Assembly (NCBI RefSeq): GCF_002270055.1
Contig: NZ_NIBG01000009.1
Location: forward strand, 62,001 to 126,000
Length of the DNA stretch: 64,000 nt
Direction: 5' to 3'
DNA from: Anaeromicrobium sediminis
GTDB taxonomy: Bacteria > Bacillota > Clostridia > Peptostreptococcales > Thermotaleaceae
In this document: positions 8,249-16,843 of the stretch, piece by piece
Numbering within the stretch: position 1 is the first letter of the stretch
How the letters are laid out: every line of letters begins with the position of its first letter
Program-made: the position numbers and the translations under genes
Notes under the pieces: model-generated
What the model saw: the letters and a program-made list of their open reading frames with translations, nothing else
Databases searched by the model: none
What the model was told of the DNA's origin: nothing

Positions 8249-10306
8249 ATGGATTTAAAATCATTGCTAGCACCTAAGAGTGTAGCACTTATAGGTGCAT
8301 CAAATAAAGAAGGTTCATTAGGTCACGATATGGTAAGAATGATTAACAATGGTGGATTTAAGGGTGAAGTATATCCCATAAATCCAAGATATGAAAGTGT
8401 TTGTGGGTTAAAGTGTTATCCATCCCTTGAAAGTATAGGAAAACCAGTAGATGTAGCTGCACTATGTGTGGCTGCTAAGAGGGTAGAAGGGCAAGTACAA
8501 AATGCTATAGACTCAGGAGTAAAATCATTAGTAGTATTTGCTAATTGTGTAGTGGAAAATGATACTACTCCATCTTTAGAAGATAAATTAATTAAAATGT
8601 GTAATGATGCTAATATTCCACTTTTAGGACATAATGCCATGGGATATTACAATAACGATATAGATTTACGTGTTTGTGGATTTGAAGCTCCTGATGAAGG
8701 GGTTAAGGGGAATATTTCTTTAATATCCCAATCAGGATCCGTATTTAGTACATTAGGACATAATGATCCTCAGCTTAAATTTAATTTAATGGTTGCCACA
8801 GGTACGGGACAAGTAACAAGTTTATCTGATTATATGATTTATGCTATAGAACAAGAGACAACTAAAGTTTTAGGTGTATATATGGAATCTATTAGAAAAC
8901 CAGAGAGATTTATTGAAGCTCTAGAGTTAGCTAAGGAAAAAAGAATTCCTATTGTAGCCATGAAGGTTGGTAAATCAGAGCTTGGAGCAGAGTTTGCAAA
9001 GAGTCATTCGGGAGGACTTGCAGGAGATGATGATGCTATACAAGCTGTATTTGATCATTATGGAGTAGTTAGAGCAGAGAGTTTTGATGAAATGGCTAAT
9101 ACACTATTATTATTCAGTCATTATGAAGAAATTCCTAAGGGTGGCCTAGTTGCCATTGCAGATTCAGGCGGAGAGAGAAACTTATTAGCTGATGATGCAG
9201 AAGTGGTAGGAATAGAATATGCAAAACTATCAGATAAAACTATGGAAGAATTGCAAGAAATTCAAGAGTTTGGTCAAGAGGCAAGTAATCCACTAGATCC
9301 TTGGGGCACTGGAATAGACTTTGATAAAATATTTGGAGATTCTTTAGTAACTATGATGAAAGATGATAATGCGGCAATAGGAATAATTTCTCAAGATTTA
9401 AGGGACGATTACTTCTTATCTGAAGGGTGTATAGAGGCCTTAAGTCATACTAGGGAAAACACATCAAAGCCATTGGCTTTCTTAACTAATTATAGTGGTA
9501 GTCGTAGAGGCATGTATACTCAGAGATTAAATGAGATTGGAGTGCCTGTGTTAGTAGGAACACAGCCTGCTTTAAAGGCTATAAAGTCATTCTTAGAATT
9601 TAGAGATTTTCAATATGGAAATTCTCAGGTAAAAGAATTAGATCTTTCTGAGGAAAGTAAGAAGTTATTAGAAGAAAATGAAGTGTTACAAGAGTCTGAT
9701 TCTATGAAAGTACTAGATGAATTAGGATTCCCAGTAGCTAAAGCTCATTTAATAAATAGTGTGGATGAATTAAAGGAGAAAAAAGAGTTATTTGAATATC
9801 CAGTAGTATTAAAAACTGCTGCAGAAGGTATACTTCATAAGGCTGATGTGGGAGGAGTAGTATTAAATATTGAAAATTACGAATCTTTAGAAAAATACTA
9901 TGTAGATATGTCATCAAGATTGGGAAATCCATCAGTAGTGGCACCAATGGTATCCTTTGATGTAGAAATAATTCTAGGAATGAAGACAGATGCTACTTTT
10001 GGACCATTAGTAGTAGTAGGGGCTGGTGGTATATATACAGAACTTTTAAATGATAAAATTGTATTATTGCCAAATACATCAAGGGAAGAGATAGTATCAA
10101 AATTAAAAACATTAAAGACATATAAACTATTTACTGGATATAGGGGAACTAAAGAGGTTAATATGGGAAGACTTGTGGATACAATTAAAAACTTCTGTGA
10201 AATAGTATCATATTTAAGTAGTTGGGCAAAGGAGATAGACATAAACCCAGTGGCTTTATCAGGAGATAAAATAACAGCATTAGATGCGTTAATTATATGT
10301 AAGTAA
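8249..10306 (+). CDS. ADP-forming acyl-CoA synthetase (acetate-CoA ligase family)
   Basis: A 685-residue fused alpha-beta enzyme that interconverts acyl-CoA, ADP and phosphate with acid, CoA and ATP. The N-terminal CoA-binding domain has SVALIGASNKEGSLG, the middle carries the phospho-histidine region KSHSGGLAGDDDAIQ, and the last 230 residues form an ATP-grasp domain (VVLKTAAEGILHKADVGGVV). ATG 8249 is preferred to ATG 8243 because AAGGAG is then nine bases away. In this operon it could turn betainyl-CoA or acetyl-CoA into acid plus ATP, saving the thioester energy. The acid used is inference. Confidence 0.88.
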   Translation: MDLKSLLAPKSVALIGASNKEGSLGHDMVRMINNGGFKGEVYPINPRYESVCGLKCYPSLESIGKPVDVAALCVAAKRVEGQVQNAIDSGVKSLVVFANCVVENDTTPSLEDKLIKMCNDANIPLLGHNAMGYYNNDIDLRVCGFEAPDEGVKGNISLISQSGSVFSTLGHNDPQLKFNLMVATGTGQVTSLSDYMIYAIEQETTKVLGVYMESIRKPERFIEALELAKEKRIPIVAMKVGKSELGAEFAKSHSGGLAGDDDAIQAVFDHYGVVRAESFDEMANTLLLFSHYEEIPKGGLVAIADSGGERNLLADDAEVVGIEYAKLSDKTMEELQEIQEFGQEASNPLDPWGTGIDFDKIFGDSLVTMMKDDNAAIGIISQDLRDDYFLSEGCIEALSHTRENTSKPLAFLTNYSGSRRGMYTQRLNEIGVPVLVGTQPALKAIKSFLEFRDFQYGNSQVKELDLSEESKKLLEENEVLQESDSMKVLDELGFPVAKAHLINSVDELKEKKELFEYPVVLKTAAEGILHKADVGGVVLNIENYESLEKYYVDMSSRLGNPSVVAPMVSFDVEIILGMKTDATFGPLVVVGAGGIYTELLNDKIVLLPNTSREEIVSKLKTLKTYKLFTGYRGTKEVNMGRLVDTIKNFCEIVSYLSSWAKEIDINPVALSGDKITALDALIICK

Positions 10307-10329
10307 TCATATACAGAGGTGATAATAAA

Positions 10330-10983
10330 ATGAAGAAAGAAATAAGTGTACAAGAAGCTGTATCCATTATGAAGGACGGTCAAATTTTAATGGTTGGAGG
10401 ATTTATGGGAACGGGAAGCCCTCATACAATCATTCAAGAGATGGTTAACCAAAATTTAAAGGATCTAACTATCATATGTAATGACACATCCTGGCCAGGA
10501 TTTGGCATAGGAAAAATTATTGAGAATAAAATGGCCAGCAAGGTAATAAGTTCTCATATAGGTCTTAATCCGGAAACGGGAAGACAAATGAATGAGGGAG
10601 AAACAGAAGTAATCCTTACTCCTCAAGGGACATTGGCAGAACAAATAAGATGTGCAGGTTCAGGTCAAGGTGGATTTTTAACTCCTACAGGTGTAGGTAC
10701 TATAGTAGAAGAAGGAAAGAGAAAGATAGTTGTAAATGGAGAAGAATATTTATTAGAGTTACCTTTAAAGGCCCATGTGGCTTTAATAAAAGGTGCCATA
10801 GTAGATACAAAGGGAAATGTTTATTATGATAAGGCTGCCAGGAACTTTAATCCCCTAATGGCTATGGCGGCAGATACGGTGATTGTAGAGGCAGATGAAA
10901 TAGTAGAAGTAGGTCAAATAGACCCTAACGATGTAATGACACCAGGAATATTCGTTGACTATATCGTGAAGGGGGAAGAATAA
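10330..10983 (+). CDS. CoA-transferase subunit A (AtoD-like)
   Basis: A 217-residue alpha subunit of the 3-oxoacid CoA-transferase family I, with the glycine-rich VGGFMGTGSPHTII near the start and GSGQGGFLTPTGVGT in the middle. It pairs with the subunit encoded directly downstream. In the carnitine route the acetoacetate released by the cleavage enzyme would be the natural CoA acceptor and betainyl-CoA the donor, giving acetoacetyl-CoA and free betaine. GAGGTG precedes the ATG. The CoA donor and acceptor are inferred from context. Confidence 0.9.
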   Translation: MKKEISVQEAVSIMKDGQILMVGGFMGTGSPHTIIQEMVNQNLKDLTIICNDTSWPGFGIGKIIENKMASKVISSHIGLNPETGRQMNEGETEVILTPQGTLAEQIRCAGSGQGGFLTPTGVGTIVEEGKRKIVVNGEEYLLELPLKAHVALIKGAIVDTKGNVYYDKAARNFNPLMAMAADTVIVEADEIVEVGQIDPNDVMTPGIFVDYIVKGEE

Positions 10984-11637
10984 ATGAGCAGTGTAAAAGA
11001 AATCATAGCTAAACGAGTTGCTAAGGAGCTACATGATGGAGATGTGGTGAATCTAGGAATCGGTCTTCCAACTATGGTAGTAAATTATGTACCAGAGGAT
11101 GTGGAAGTAATACTACAATCAGAAAATGGATTTATAGGAATGGGACCAGCACCAGAGGAAGGAAAAGAAATAAAAAACCTTGTGAATGCAGGAGGAACTC
11201 CAGTAACTGTTGAACCTGGGGCGGCATTTTTTGATAGTTCCATGTCATTTTCAATAATAAGGGGCGGACATGTGGACGTAACTGTACTTGGCTCTCTTCA
11301 GGTAGATGAAGAGGGAAATTTAGCAAATTGGATGATACCAGGAAAAAAAGTACCAGGTATGGGAGGGGCTATGGACTTAGTAGTAGGTGCTAAGAAGGTT
11401 ATTATAGCCATGACTCATACGGCTAAGGGAAAGGCCAAAATCTTAAAAAAGTGTACCTTACCCCTTACAGCAAAAGGTCAAGTTAACTTTATCATAACAG
11501 AGATGGGAGTAATGGAAGTTACGGATAAAGGATTAGAATTAAAAGAGATTAATCCAAACTATTCAATAGAGCAGGTGCAAGAAGCCACAGAAGCAACACT
11601 AATAATTTCTAAAGAATTAAAGAACATGGAAGTATAG
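10984..11637 (+). CDS. CoA-transferase subunit B (AtoA-like)
   Basis: A 217-residue beta subunit of family I CoA-transferases. The catalytic glutamate lies in [12 protein letters not shown] near residue 42, and [14 protein letters not shown] and [14 protein letters not shown] are typical of AtoA/ScoB. It starts immediately after the stop of subunit A, with the ribosome site GGGGGAAG inside the end of that gene, so the two are translationally coupled. It is the last gene of the operon before a strong terminator. Confidence 0.92.
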   Translation: MSSVKEIIAKRVAKELHDGDVVNLGIGLPTMVVNYVPEDVEVILQSENGFIGMGPAPEEGKEIKNLVNAGGTPVTVEPGAAFFDSSMSFSIIRGGHVDVTVLGSLQVDEEGNLANWMIPGKKVPGMGGAMDLVVGAKKVIIAMTHTAKGKAKILKKCTLPLTAKGQVNFIITEMGVMEVTDKGLELKEINPNYSIEQVQEATEATLIISKELKNMEV

Positions 11638-11642
11638 ACAGA

Positions 11643-11673
11643 AAGCAGACTCGACTAATTGGGTCTGCTTTTT
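11643..11673 (+). terminator. Terminator of the carnitine operon
   Basis: AAGCAGAC (11643-11650) pairs with GTCTGCTT (11663-11670), followed by a short T-run. It starts only a few bases after the CoA-transferase stop, so the acyltransferase gene downstream has its own promoter. Confidence 0.85.
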
Positions 11674-11809
11674 GGTCATGAGTATATCTTATAATTAGTG
11701 GACAGAACAATTAAAAGGAAATAAAATAGTATTTGAGGACAAATATAAAATATATCTACATAAGGGATTCACTTACTAGGGAAAAAACACTAATATTGGA
11801 GTGATATAA

Positions 11810-13564
11810 ATGACAAAATATTCTAAGCTACCTACAGTACCAATTCCTTTATTAGAGGATACTATGAATAAGTATTTAGAATGGATAGACCCTTTAATTA
11901 GTAAAGGGGAATACAAAGAAGCTAAAATTCATGTAAATGATTTTTTGAAGAAAGAAGGTCCTCTTCTTCAGAAAAAATTAAAAGAGTGGAATAAAAAAAA
12001 TAGGGGGGATTGGTTAAAGCCCCTTTGGTATAGTATGTATTTAAGTAATAGAGATCCTGTAGTCATTAATACTAATTATTTTATTAAACTTAATTTGGAA
12101 GATGTATGTGAAAAATATGGAACTACAAAAGTAGCAGCAACTCTCATTAGTTCTCTTATGGAGTTTTATGAAGATGTACATTTGGGAAGATTGAATAGGG
12201 AAAAGATGAAAGAAGAAAAGCTTTGTATGAATACATATAAAAAAAAGTTTAAAAGTACTCGTGTTCCAAGAAGAAAAGAAGATGAGTACATAGTATGCAA
12301 AAAGAATGTAAATGAACATATTATCATCATGTATAGGGGAAATATGTTTAAAATAGATTTAATGGATAATAACGGAATTTCATTTAAAGATGGTCATATA
12401 AAAAATGTCATAGAAGAATTAATTAACTTAGATAAGATTAAGAATAAAACTAATATTGGCCTAATTACTACAGGAAACAGGGAAGAAGGAGCATGTATTT
12501 TAGAAGAAATCATGTGCCTAGAAGAAAATAAGTACAATTTTGAAATGTTAAAAGAGGCGTTATTTATAGTCTGTATAGATGAAAATTCCAATAGCCTTAG
12601 GGAGTTTGCCATGAATTTACTTTGTGAAAATGAGGAAAACAGATATTTTGATAAGAGTTTTCAATTAATATTTAATAAAAAAGGCAATTTTGGATTTAAT
12701 TTTGAACACACAGGGGCCGATGGAAGTTCCTGGGTAAATACCATAGACATTCTTGCTTCAAAATTAGAAGAAAAATTATGTACATTTGAAGAAATAGAAG
12801 AAAATAAGATTCCTTTAGAGGAAATACAATGGGAAATATGTGAAAGCACAGGTGAAAAACTAAAAAAAATACAAGACCAACATAAAAAATTAGTAGAAGA
12901 ACTTCATATGGAAGTAATTTCTTTTCAAGATTTCGGAAAAAAACATATTAAGAATATGGGATTTAGTCCTGATGCCTTTTTACATTTAGCCTTGCAAATA
13001 GGACAATATAGAGTTTTTAATAAATTTAGAAATACTAGTGAATCCATATCAACAAGGAATTTTTCTAATGGGAGAACTGAGTCTAATAAGGTTGTTACTA
13101 GAGAAATTGTAGATTTAATAATGAGATTTGAAAAGGAAAATAGAGATAATAGAAAGTCCATGGAGCTCATGAAAAAGGCTTTAAATAAGCATCAGGAGAG
13201 AATAACTCAATGTAAAAAAGGGATGGGCATAGAGAGACATTTATTTGGTCTATATTGTATGTATGAAAGATATGGTGAGGAACTAGGCATAAATGAAATT
13301 CCTAAGATATTTGAAAGTAAATCCTATAAAACACTAAAATATGACTTTATATCTACTAGTAGAATTGAGTCTACAGCCTTTTGAATGGCAGGTTTTGCTC
13401 CAGTGGAGCATTATGGATTTGGCATTTGGTATGGATTTAGGGATGAGAAAATCAACCTATGTATAGTAAGTAGGAAGAATATGGGCGTTGAAACTATAAA
13501 AAAGTTTTCTAATGAAATAAGTAGATCATTGAAAGTTTTAAATGACTTTATTATAAGTTATTAA
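11810..13564 (+). CDS. Choline/carnitine O-acyltransferase, interrupted by an in-frame TGA (possible selenoprotein)
   Basis: The protein matches the carnitine acyltransferase family: N-terminus LPTVPIPLLEDTMNKYLEWI, catalytic His300 in FEHTGADGSSW, and the STS carnitine-binding motif at 515-517. These enzymes move acyl groups between CoA and carnitine. After residue 524 the frame meets TGA (13382-13384), yet continues in the same frame for 59 codons with MAGFAPVEHYGFGIWYGF, the expected family C-terminus, to TAA at 13562. Total length 584 fits the family. Compared without gaps to mammalian carnitine acetyltransferase (from memory), the TGA sits where that enzyme has Cys. A SECIS-like hairpin follows. 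TGA ends other genes here, so the code is normal. Options are selenocysteine insertion, a recent nonsense mutation, or a sequencing error. GGAGTG precedes the ATG. Confidence 0.85.
13396..13410 (+). other. SECIS-like hairpin after the in-frame TGA
   Basis: TGCTCC pairs with GGAGCA around the loop AGT, a 6-bp stem. The loop begins 17 bases after the TGA. Known bacterial SECIS elements have the apical loop about 16-37 bases after the UGA and a G among the first two loop bases; this element meets both conditions. The stem is short and the loop minimal, so it could also be chance. Confidence 0.45.
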
Positions 13565-13580
13565 TAAAAGGGGGAATAAG

Positions 13581-14486
13581 ATGAAATTAGAAAGATTGCT
13601 TGCCATAGTAATTAAAATGTTGAATAAGGACAAGGTAACAGCTAAAGAATTGGCAGATTACTTTCAAGTATCCGTAAGAACTATTCAAAGGGATATGGAA
13701 GAAATTAATATGACAGGCATTCCCATAGTTTCATACAAAGGACCTAAAGGTGGATATGGCATATTAGACAATTATAAGATTCATAAAAACTTTTTTTCTG
13801 ATATAGAATATAAAATGTTAATTATGTCTTTAAAGGGAGTAGCTCAAGTTTATGAAGATAAGAATTTAAGTGCTATTATAGAAAAACTAGGAGCTATAGG
13901 ACCTAAAGGGAATGAAGAAAACAATGTGGTAATGGACTTTAGCCCATGGGGAAATCCTAAAAAAAGAAGGGAAAAGGTTAACAAAATAAAAAATGCCATA
14001 GATAATAATAGAATTACCCAGTTTGAATATATAGATAACAATGGAAAAGAGTCCTGTAGAAAAGTGGAACCCCTCTCTTTAATATTAAAGATAAATACTT
14101 GGTATTTACATGCCTATTGTATAGCGAGAAAAGACTATAGACTATTTAAGGTTTCTAGAATGAGAAATATAGTAATTACTAATGATAATTTCGTTAAAAG
14201 AGAAGATGAGTCCGTATATAAGTTTAACTTTGAAGAAAATATAGGTACAAAGCTTAGATTGAAATTTGAAAGACAAGCATTAAATAGATTAGATGATTAT
14301 TTTGAAATAGAAGATGTAAATTTCAATGAGGATGGATACATATATGTAGATGTAACATATCCAGAAGATGAATGGGTATATGGTATGGTTTTAAGTTTTG
14401 GGGATAAAGTAGAGGTTATAGAACCTGATCATATAAGAAAAATAATTAAAGATAGAGCAGAAAATATATTTAATAAATATAAATAA
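13581..14486 (+). CDS. YafY-type regulator: HTH plus WYL domain
   Basis: A 301-residue transcription factor. The N-terminal winged helix is visible as VTAKELADYFQVSVRTIQRDME, followed by KGPKGGYGI. Residues about 140-210 form a WYL domain (NTWYLHAYCIARKDYRLFKVSRM), a ligand-binding fold that often binds nucleic acids or nucleotides, and the C-terminal extension is typical of this class. It starts 17 bases after the true end of the acyltransferase gene, with GGGGG before the ATG, and may be cotranscribed with it. In Firmicutes this regulator type is often followed by a small zinc-ribbon protein, as here. The target is unknown. Confidence 0.85.
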   Translation: MKLERLLAIVIKMLNKDKVTAKELADYFQVSVRTIQRDMEEINMTGIPIVSYKGPKGGYGILDNYKIHKNFFSDIEYKMLIMSLKGVAQVYEDKNLSAIIEKLGAIGPKGNEENNVVMDFSPWGNPKKRREKVNKIKNAIDNNRITQFEYIDNNGKESCRKVEPLSLILKINTWYLHAYCIARKDYRLFKVSRMRNIVITNDNFVKREDESVYKFNFEENIGTKLRLKFERQALNRLDDYFEIEDVNFNEDGYIYVDVTYPEDEWVYGMVLSFGDKVEVIEPDHIRKIIKDRAENIFNKYK

Positions 14487-14555
14487 GTACGACATACTCA
14501 TGTCATATTAGTAAATGTATAATCATATTAAGAAAAACAGAAGGAGGAAGTTAAT

Positions 14556-14810
14556 ATGAATATGAGATTATGTCAAAGTTGTGCAATGCCACTGAATGAT
14601 GAAAATTTATTAGGAACAAATAAGGACAGTTCAAAAAATGAGGAGTACTGTATATATTGTCTCCAAAAGGGTGAATATACTGCTAATATAACTATGGATG
14701 AGATGATAAATGTATGTGTACCTCACATGATGAAAGAAGGATATGGAGAAGAGAAGGCTAGAGGAATGTTAAATGAATTGTTACCTAAATTAAAAAGGTG
14801 GAAAAAATAA
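14556..14810 (+). CDS. Small zinc-ribbon protein
   Basis: An 84-residue protein with an N-terminal zinc-binding pair CQSCAMPL and YCIYCLQKGEY, then a helical tail ending in basic residues (KLKRWKK). This matches the putative zinc-ribbon family found beside YafY-type regulators in Firmicutes. GGAGGAAG precedes the ATG, with a second ATG two codons in. The role is not known; it may act with the preceding WYL regulator. Confidence 0.8.
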   Translation: MNMRLCQSCAMPLNDENLLGTNKDSSKNEEYCIYCLQKGEYTANITMDEMINVCVPHMMKEGYGEEKARGMLNELLPKLKRWKK

Positions 14811-14826
14811 AGTGTAATAAGAAGAT

Positions 14827-14859
14827 AAAAGCTGTATACTTAGTATATAGCTTTTTATT
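14827..14859 (+). terminator. Terminator after the zinc-ribbon gene
   Basis: AAAAGCTGTATAC pairs with GTATATAGCTTTT around TTA, followed by further T-rich sequence. Confidence 0.8.
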
Positions 14860-14882
14860 TTTTAAAAATAAAGGAGATAAAG

Positions 14883-15329
14883 ATGAAAATATTAGTAGAT
14901 GCAGATGCTTGTCCAGTGAAGAATATAGCACTGAAGGTGGCAAAGGAATATAAAATACCAATAATAATGATTAAAAATATTTGTCATGAACTTCATGATG
15001 ATTATGCACAGATTATAACAGTAGACCAGGGAAGAGATATGGCAGATATAGTATTAATAAATAACACAAAGGATGGAGATGTGGTTATAACCCAAGACTA
15101 TGGGGTGGCGGCTTTAGCTCTTTCTAAGAAAGCAGTGGCCATAAATCAAAATGGTTTAATTTATACTAATGAAAACATTGATGGGTTATTAATGAGAAGG
15201 CATACAAATCAGCAAAACAGGAGAAAACATAAAAAATATACTAAAGTTCCTAAAAGGACTAAGGAAGATAATGAAAGATTTGAAAAGAAATTTAGAAAAC
15301 TAATAGAAGATAGGTTAAATAAAAAATAA
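14883..15329 (+). CDS. YaiI/YqxD family protein (DUF188, UPF0178)
   Basis: A 148-residue cytosolic protein of the YaiI/YqxD family, recognised from MKILVDADACPVKN at the start, the acidic core VITQDYGVAALALSKKA, and NIDGLLMRRH. The fold is PIN-like, with conserved aspartates that suggest nuclease activity, but the biological role of the family is not established. The C-terminus is very basic. AAGGAG precedes the ATG. It lies between two terminators and is probably monocistronic. Confidence 0.88.
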   Translation: MKILVDADACPVKNIALKVAKEYKIPIIMIKNICHELHDDYAQIITVDQGRDMADIVLINNTKDGDVVITQDYGVAALALSKKAVAINQNGLIYTNENIDGLLMRRHTNQQNRRKHKKYTKVPKRTKEDNERFEKKFRKLIEDRLNKK

Positions 15330-15365
15330 AAATAACTGGTCAAGAGATTATGACCAGTTATTTTT
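15328..15365. terminator. Bidirectional terminator
   Basis: AAAAATAACTGGTC pairs perfectly with GACCAGTTATTTTT around a 10-base loop. It serves the YaiI-type gene on the plus strand and the small minus-strand gene, whose stop codon lies within the loop. Confidence 0.9.
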
Positions 15366-15518
15366 ATTTTTGGTGTTATTGACAATTTTGCCTAGCTGTT
15401 TTCCTATGGATTCTAATTCATCAGTGAGCTTTGAAAGAATTTCATTAGAATCTATTTTTTGCTGACGTTCTTTTTCCTTCATTTTAGCTATTCCATAGGG
15501 ATCATGAACATTTTTCAT
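15348..15518 (-). CDS. Small hypothetical helical protein (56 aa)
   Basis: A 56-residue reading frame starting at ATG 15518 with AGGTGAT upstream. The protein begins MKNVHDPYGIAKMKEKERQ and continues with a mostly helical, heptad-like stretch (SNEILSKLTDELESIGKQL), ending in an Asn/Lys-rich tail. I do not recognise a family. The ribosome site, good codon use and a terminator at its end support it being a gene. The final codons overlap the shared terminator. Confidence 0.55.
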   Translation of the reverse strand: MKNVHDPYGIAKMKEKERQQKIDSNEILSKLTDELESIGKQLGKIVNNTKNKNNWS

Positions 15519-15673
15519 AAATAATCACCTATTAATAGTATTCCTTTTTCTATTGTAATTATTTAGATAAAGAAGAAATTAAAAGCTATAAAAAAAGGAT
15601 TTTAGAAATGATTAAGAGAATTTTTATACAAGATATAATTAAAGATACAAAATATAAGTAAGGTGATGATTTT

Positions 15674-16543
15674 ATGGCAATTAAGATTCTAATAGATAGT
15701 ACTACCTATATGCCTGAGGAAATAAGAGAGTATTATGACATTAAGGTGATACCTTTAAGTGTTACTTTTGAAGATGGTTCCTTTAAAGAGACTGAGATGG
15801 ATCCCTATGAATTTTATGAGAAATTAGATAAAAGTCCAACCATACCAAAATCTTCTCAACCTAATATGAAAGAGCTATATAAATTATTTGAAGGTGTAGT
15901 TAAGGAAGGGGATGAAATATTAGGAATTTTCATGTCTTCTGGTATGAGTGGCACATATAATAGTGCTAATTTGGTAAAAGAAATGATACTTGAAAAATAT
16001 AATAATGCAAAAATTAATTTAATAGATTCTAAATGTATTTGCATGCAACATGGATACATGGCCATAAGTGCGGCTAAGGCAGCTGAAGAAGGTAAACGCT
16101 TAGAGGAAGTTACTAATATAGCAAAGGAAAATTTCCATAAAACTAGGTTTATATTTTCATTATCTACCTTAGAATATTTAAAAAAGGGCGGTAGGATAGG
16201 AAAAGTTCAAGCCTTACTTGGAACAGTTCTTAAGATTAATCCTATTTTGACTTTGACAGAAGGAAAGCCAGATGTATTTCTTAAGGTGAGAACTAAGAAG
16301 AAGGCCATAGGAAAAATGGTTGAAATATTTTTAGAAGATGCAAGAAAGTTTCAATTAGAAGGAGTAACCATACATCATGTTAATTGTAAAGAGGAAGGAA
16401 AAAAACTGGCTAAAAGAATAGAACAAGATCTAAATATTAATGTGCAAATTTCAGATGTTGGAGCGGTAGTAGGAGTCCATGTGGGTCCTGGTGCTGTGGG
16501 AATAGCTTATCATACTAAAAATATAATAAATTTGGATTCTTAG
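15674..16543 (+). CDS. DegV family fatty-acid-binding protein
   Basis: A 289-residue DegV-type protein. The start MAIKILIDSTTYMPEEI, the SSGMSGTYNSANL motif near residue 95, KKGGRIGKVQALLGTVL in the middle and HVGPGAVGIAY near the end are all standard for the family. DegV proteins (FakB in some Gram-positives) bind a fatty acid for phosphorylation by the FakA kinase. No fakA is beside it, which is common for DegV paralogues. AAGGTGATG precedes the start codon. Confidence 0.9.
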   Translation: MAIKILIDSTTYMPEEIREYYDIKVIPLSVTFEDGSFKETEMDPYEFYEKLDKSPTIPKSSQPNMKELYKLFEGVVKEGDEILGIFMSSGMSGTYNSANLVKEMILEKYNNAKINLIDSKCICMQHGYMAISAAKAAEEGKRLEEVTNIAKENFHKTRFIFSLSTLEYLKKGGRIGKVQALLGTVLKINPILTLTEGKPDVFLKVRTKKKAIGKMVEIFLEDARKFQLEGVTIHHVNCKEEGKKLAKRIEQDLNINVQISDVGAVVGVHVGPGAVGIAYHTKNIINLDS

Positions 16544-16569
16544 AAATAAAGTCTTTTTTATAGTGAACC

Positions 16570-16617
16570 CCCATTTCTAGACTAAAGAATAGTCTGGAAA
16601 TGGGTTGTTTTCTTTTT
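16570..16617 (+). terminator. Terminator after the DegV gene
   Basis: CCCATTTCTAGACTA pairs with TAGTCTGGAAATGGG around AAGAA (one G-T pair), followed by a T-rich tail. Confidence 0.88.
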
Positions 16618-16677
16618 GTATGCTTAGTAACAATACACGTACAAAAAGAACAATACAAAGTATATTGTATGGCACAT

Positions 16678-16706
16678 TTGACATCTATTAAAGAATATAA
16701 TAGAAT
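16678..16706 (+). promoter_or_regulatory. Candidate promoter for adenosine deaminase
   Basis: TTGACA (16678-16683) and TAGAAT (16701-16706) are separated by 17 bases, a good match to a housekeeping promoter. It leaves a leader of about 130 bases before the start codon, in which I see no known riboswitch. Confidence 0.5.
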
Positions 16707-16843
16707 AAAGTTATTTTGGCTGAAAGATGATTCTTTATACCATATTTGCAAATAATATGTATATGAGAGCCTTTTAGACACGTACGTTCAAAAGTAGGAC
16801 TTATTTATACTAGTAGATACAATTTTTATAAGGAGTGAAATAT

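Noticed and set aside
9898-10383. 161-residue minus-strand frame
   Set aside because: It is antisense to the acyl-CoA synthetase and the CoA-transferase start, with no ribosome site and no recognisable motif.
13385-13564. Separate small gene starting at ATG 13385
   Set aside because: It is in frame with the acyltransferase, begins directly after its TGA, has no ribosome site, and encodes the missing C-terminus of that family.
11810-13564. TGA read as tryptophan through a changed genetic code
   Set aside because: TGA is used as the normal stop of other genes here, for example the esterase (8200) and the HAD hydrolase (50329), and no other gene has an internal TGA.
16618-16843. Purine riboswitch before add
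   Set aside because: The leader lacks the conserved purine riboswitch core and a terminator; only a promoter was seen.
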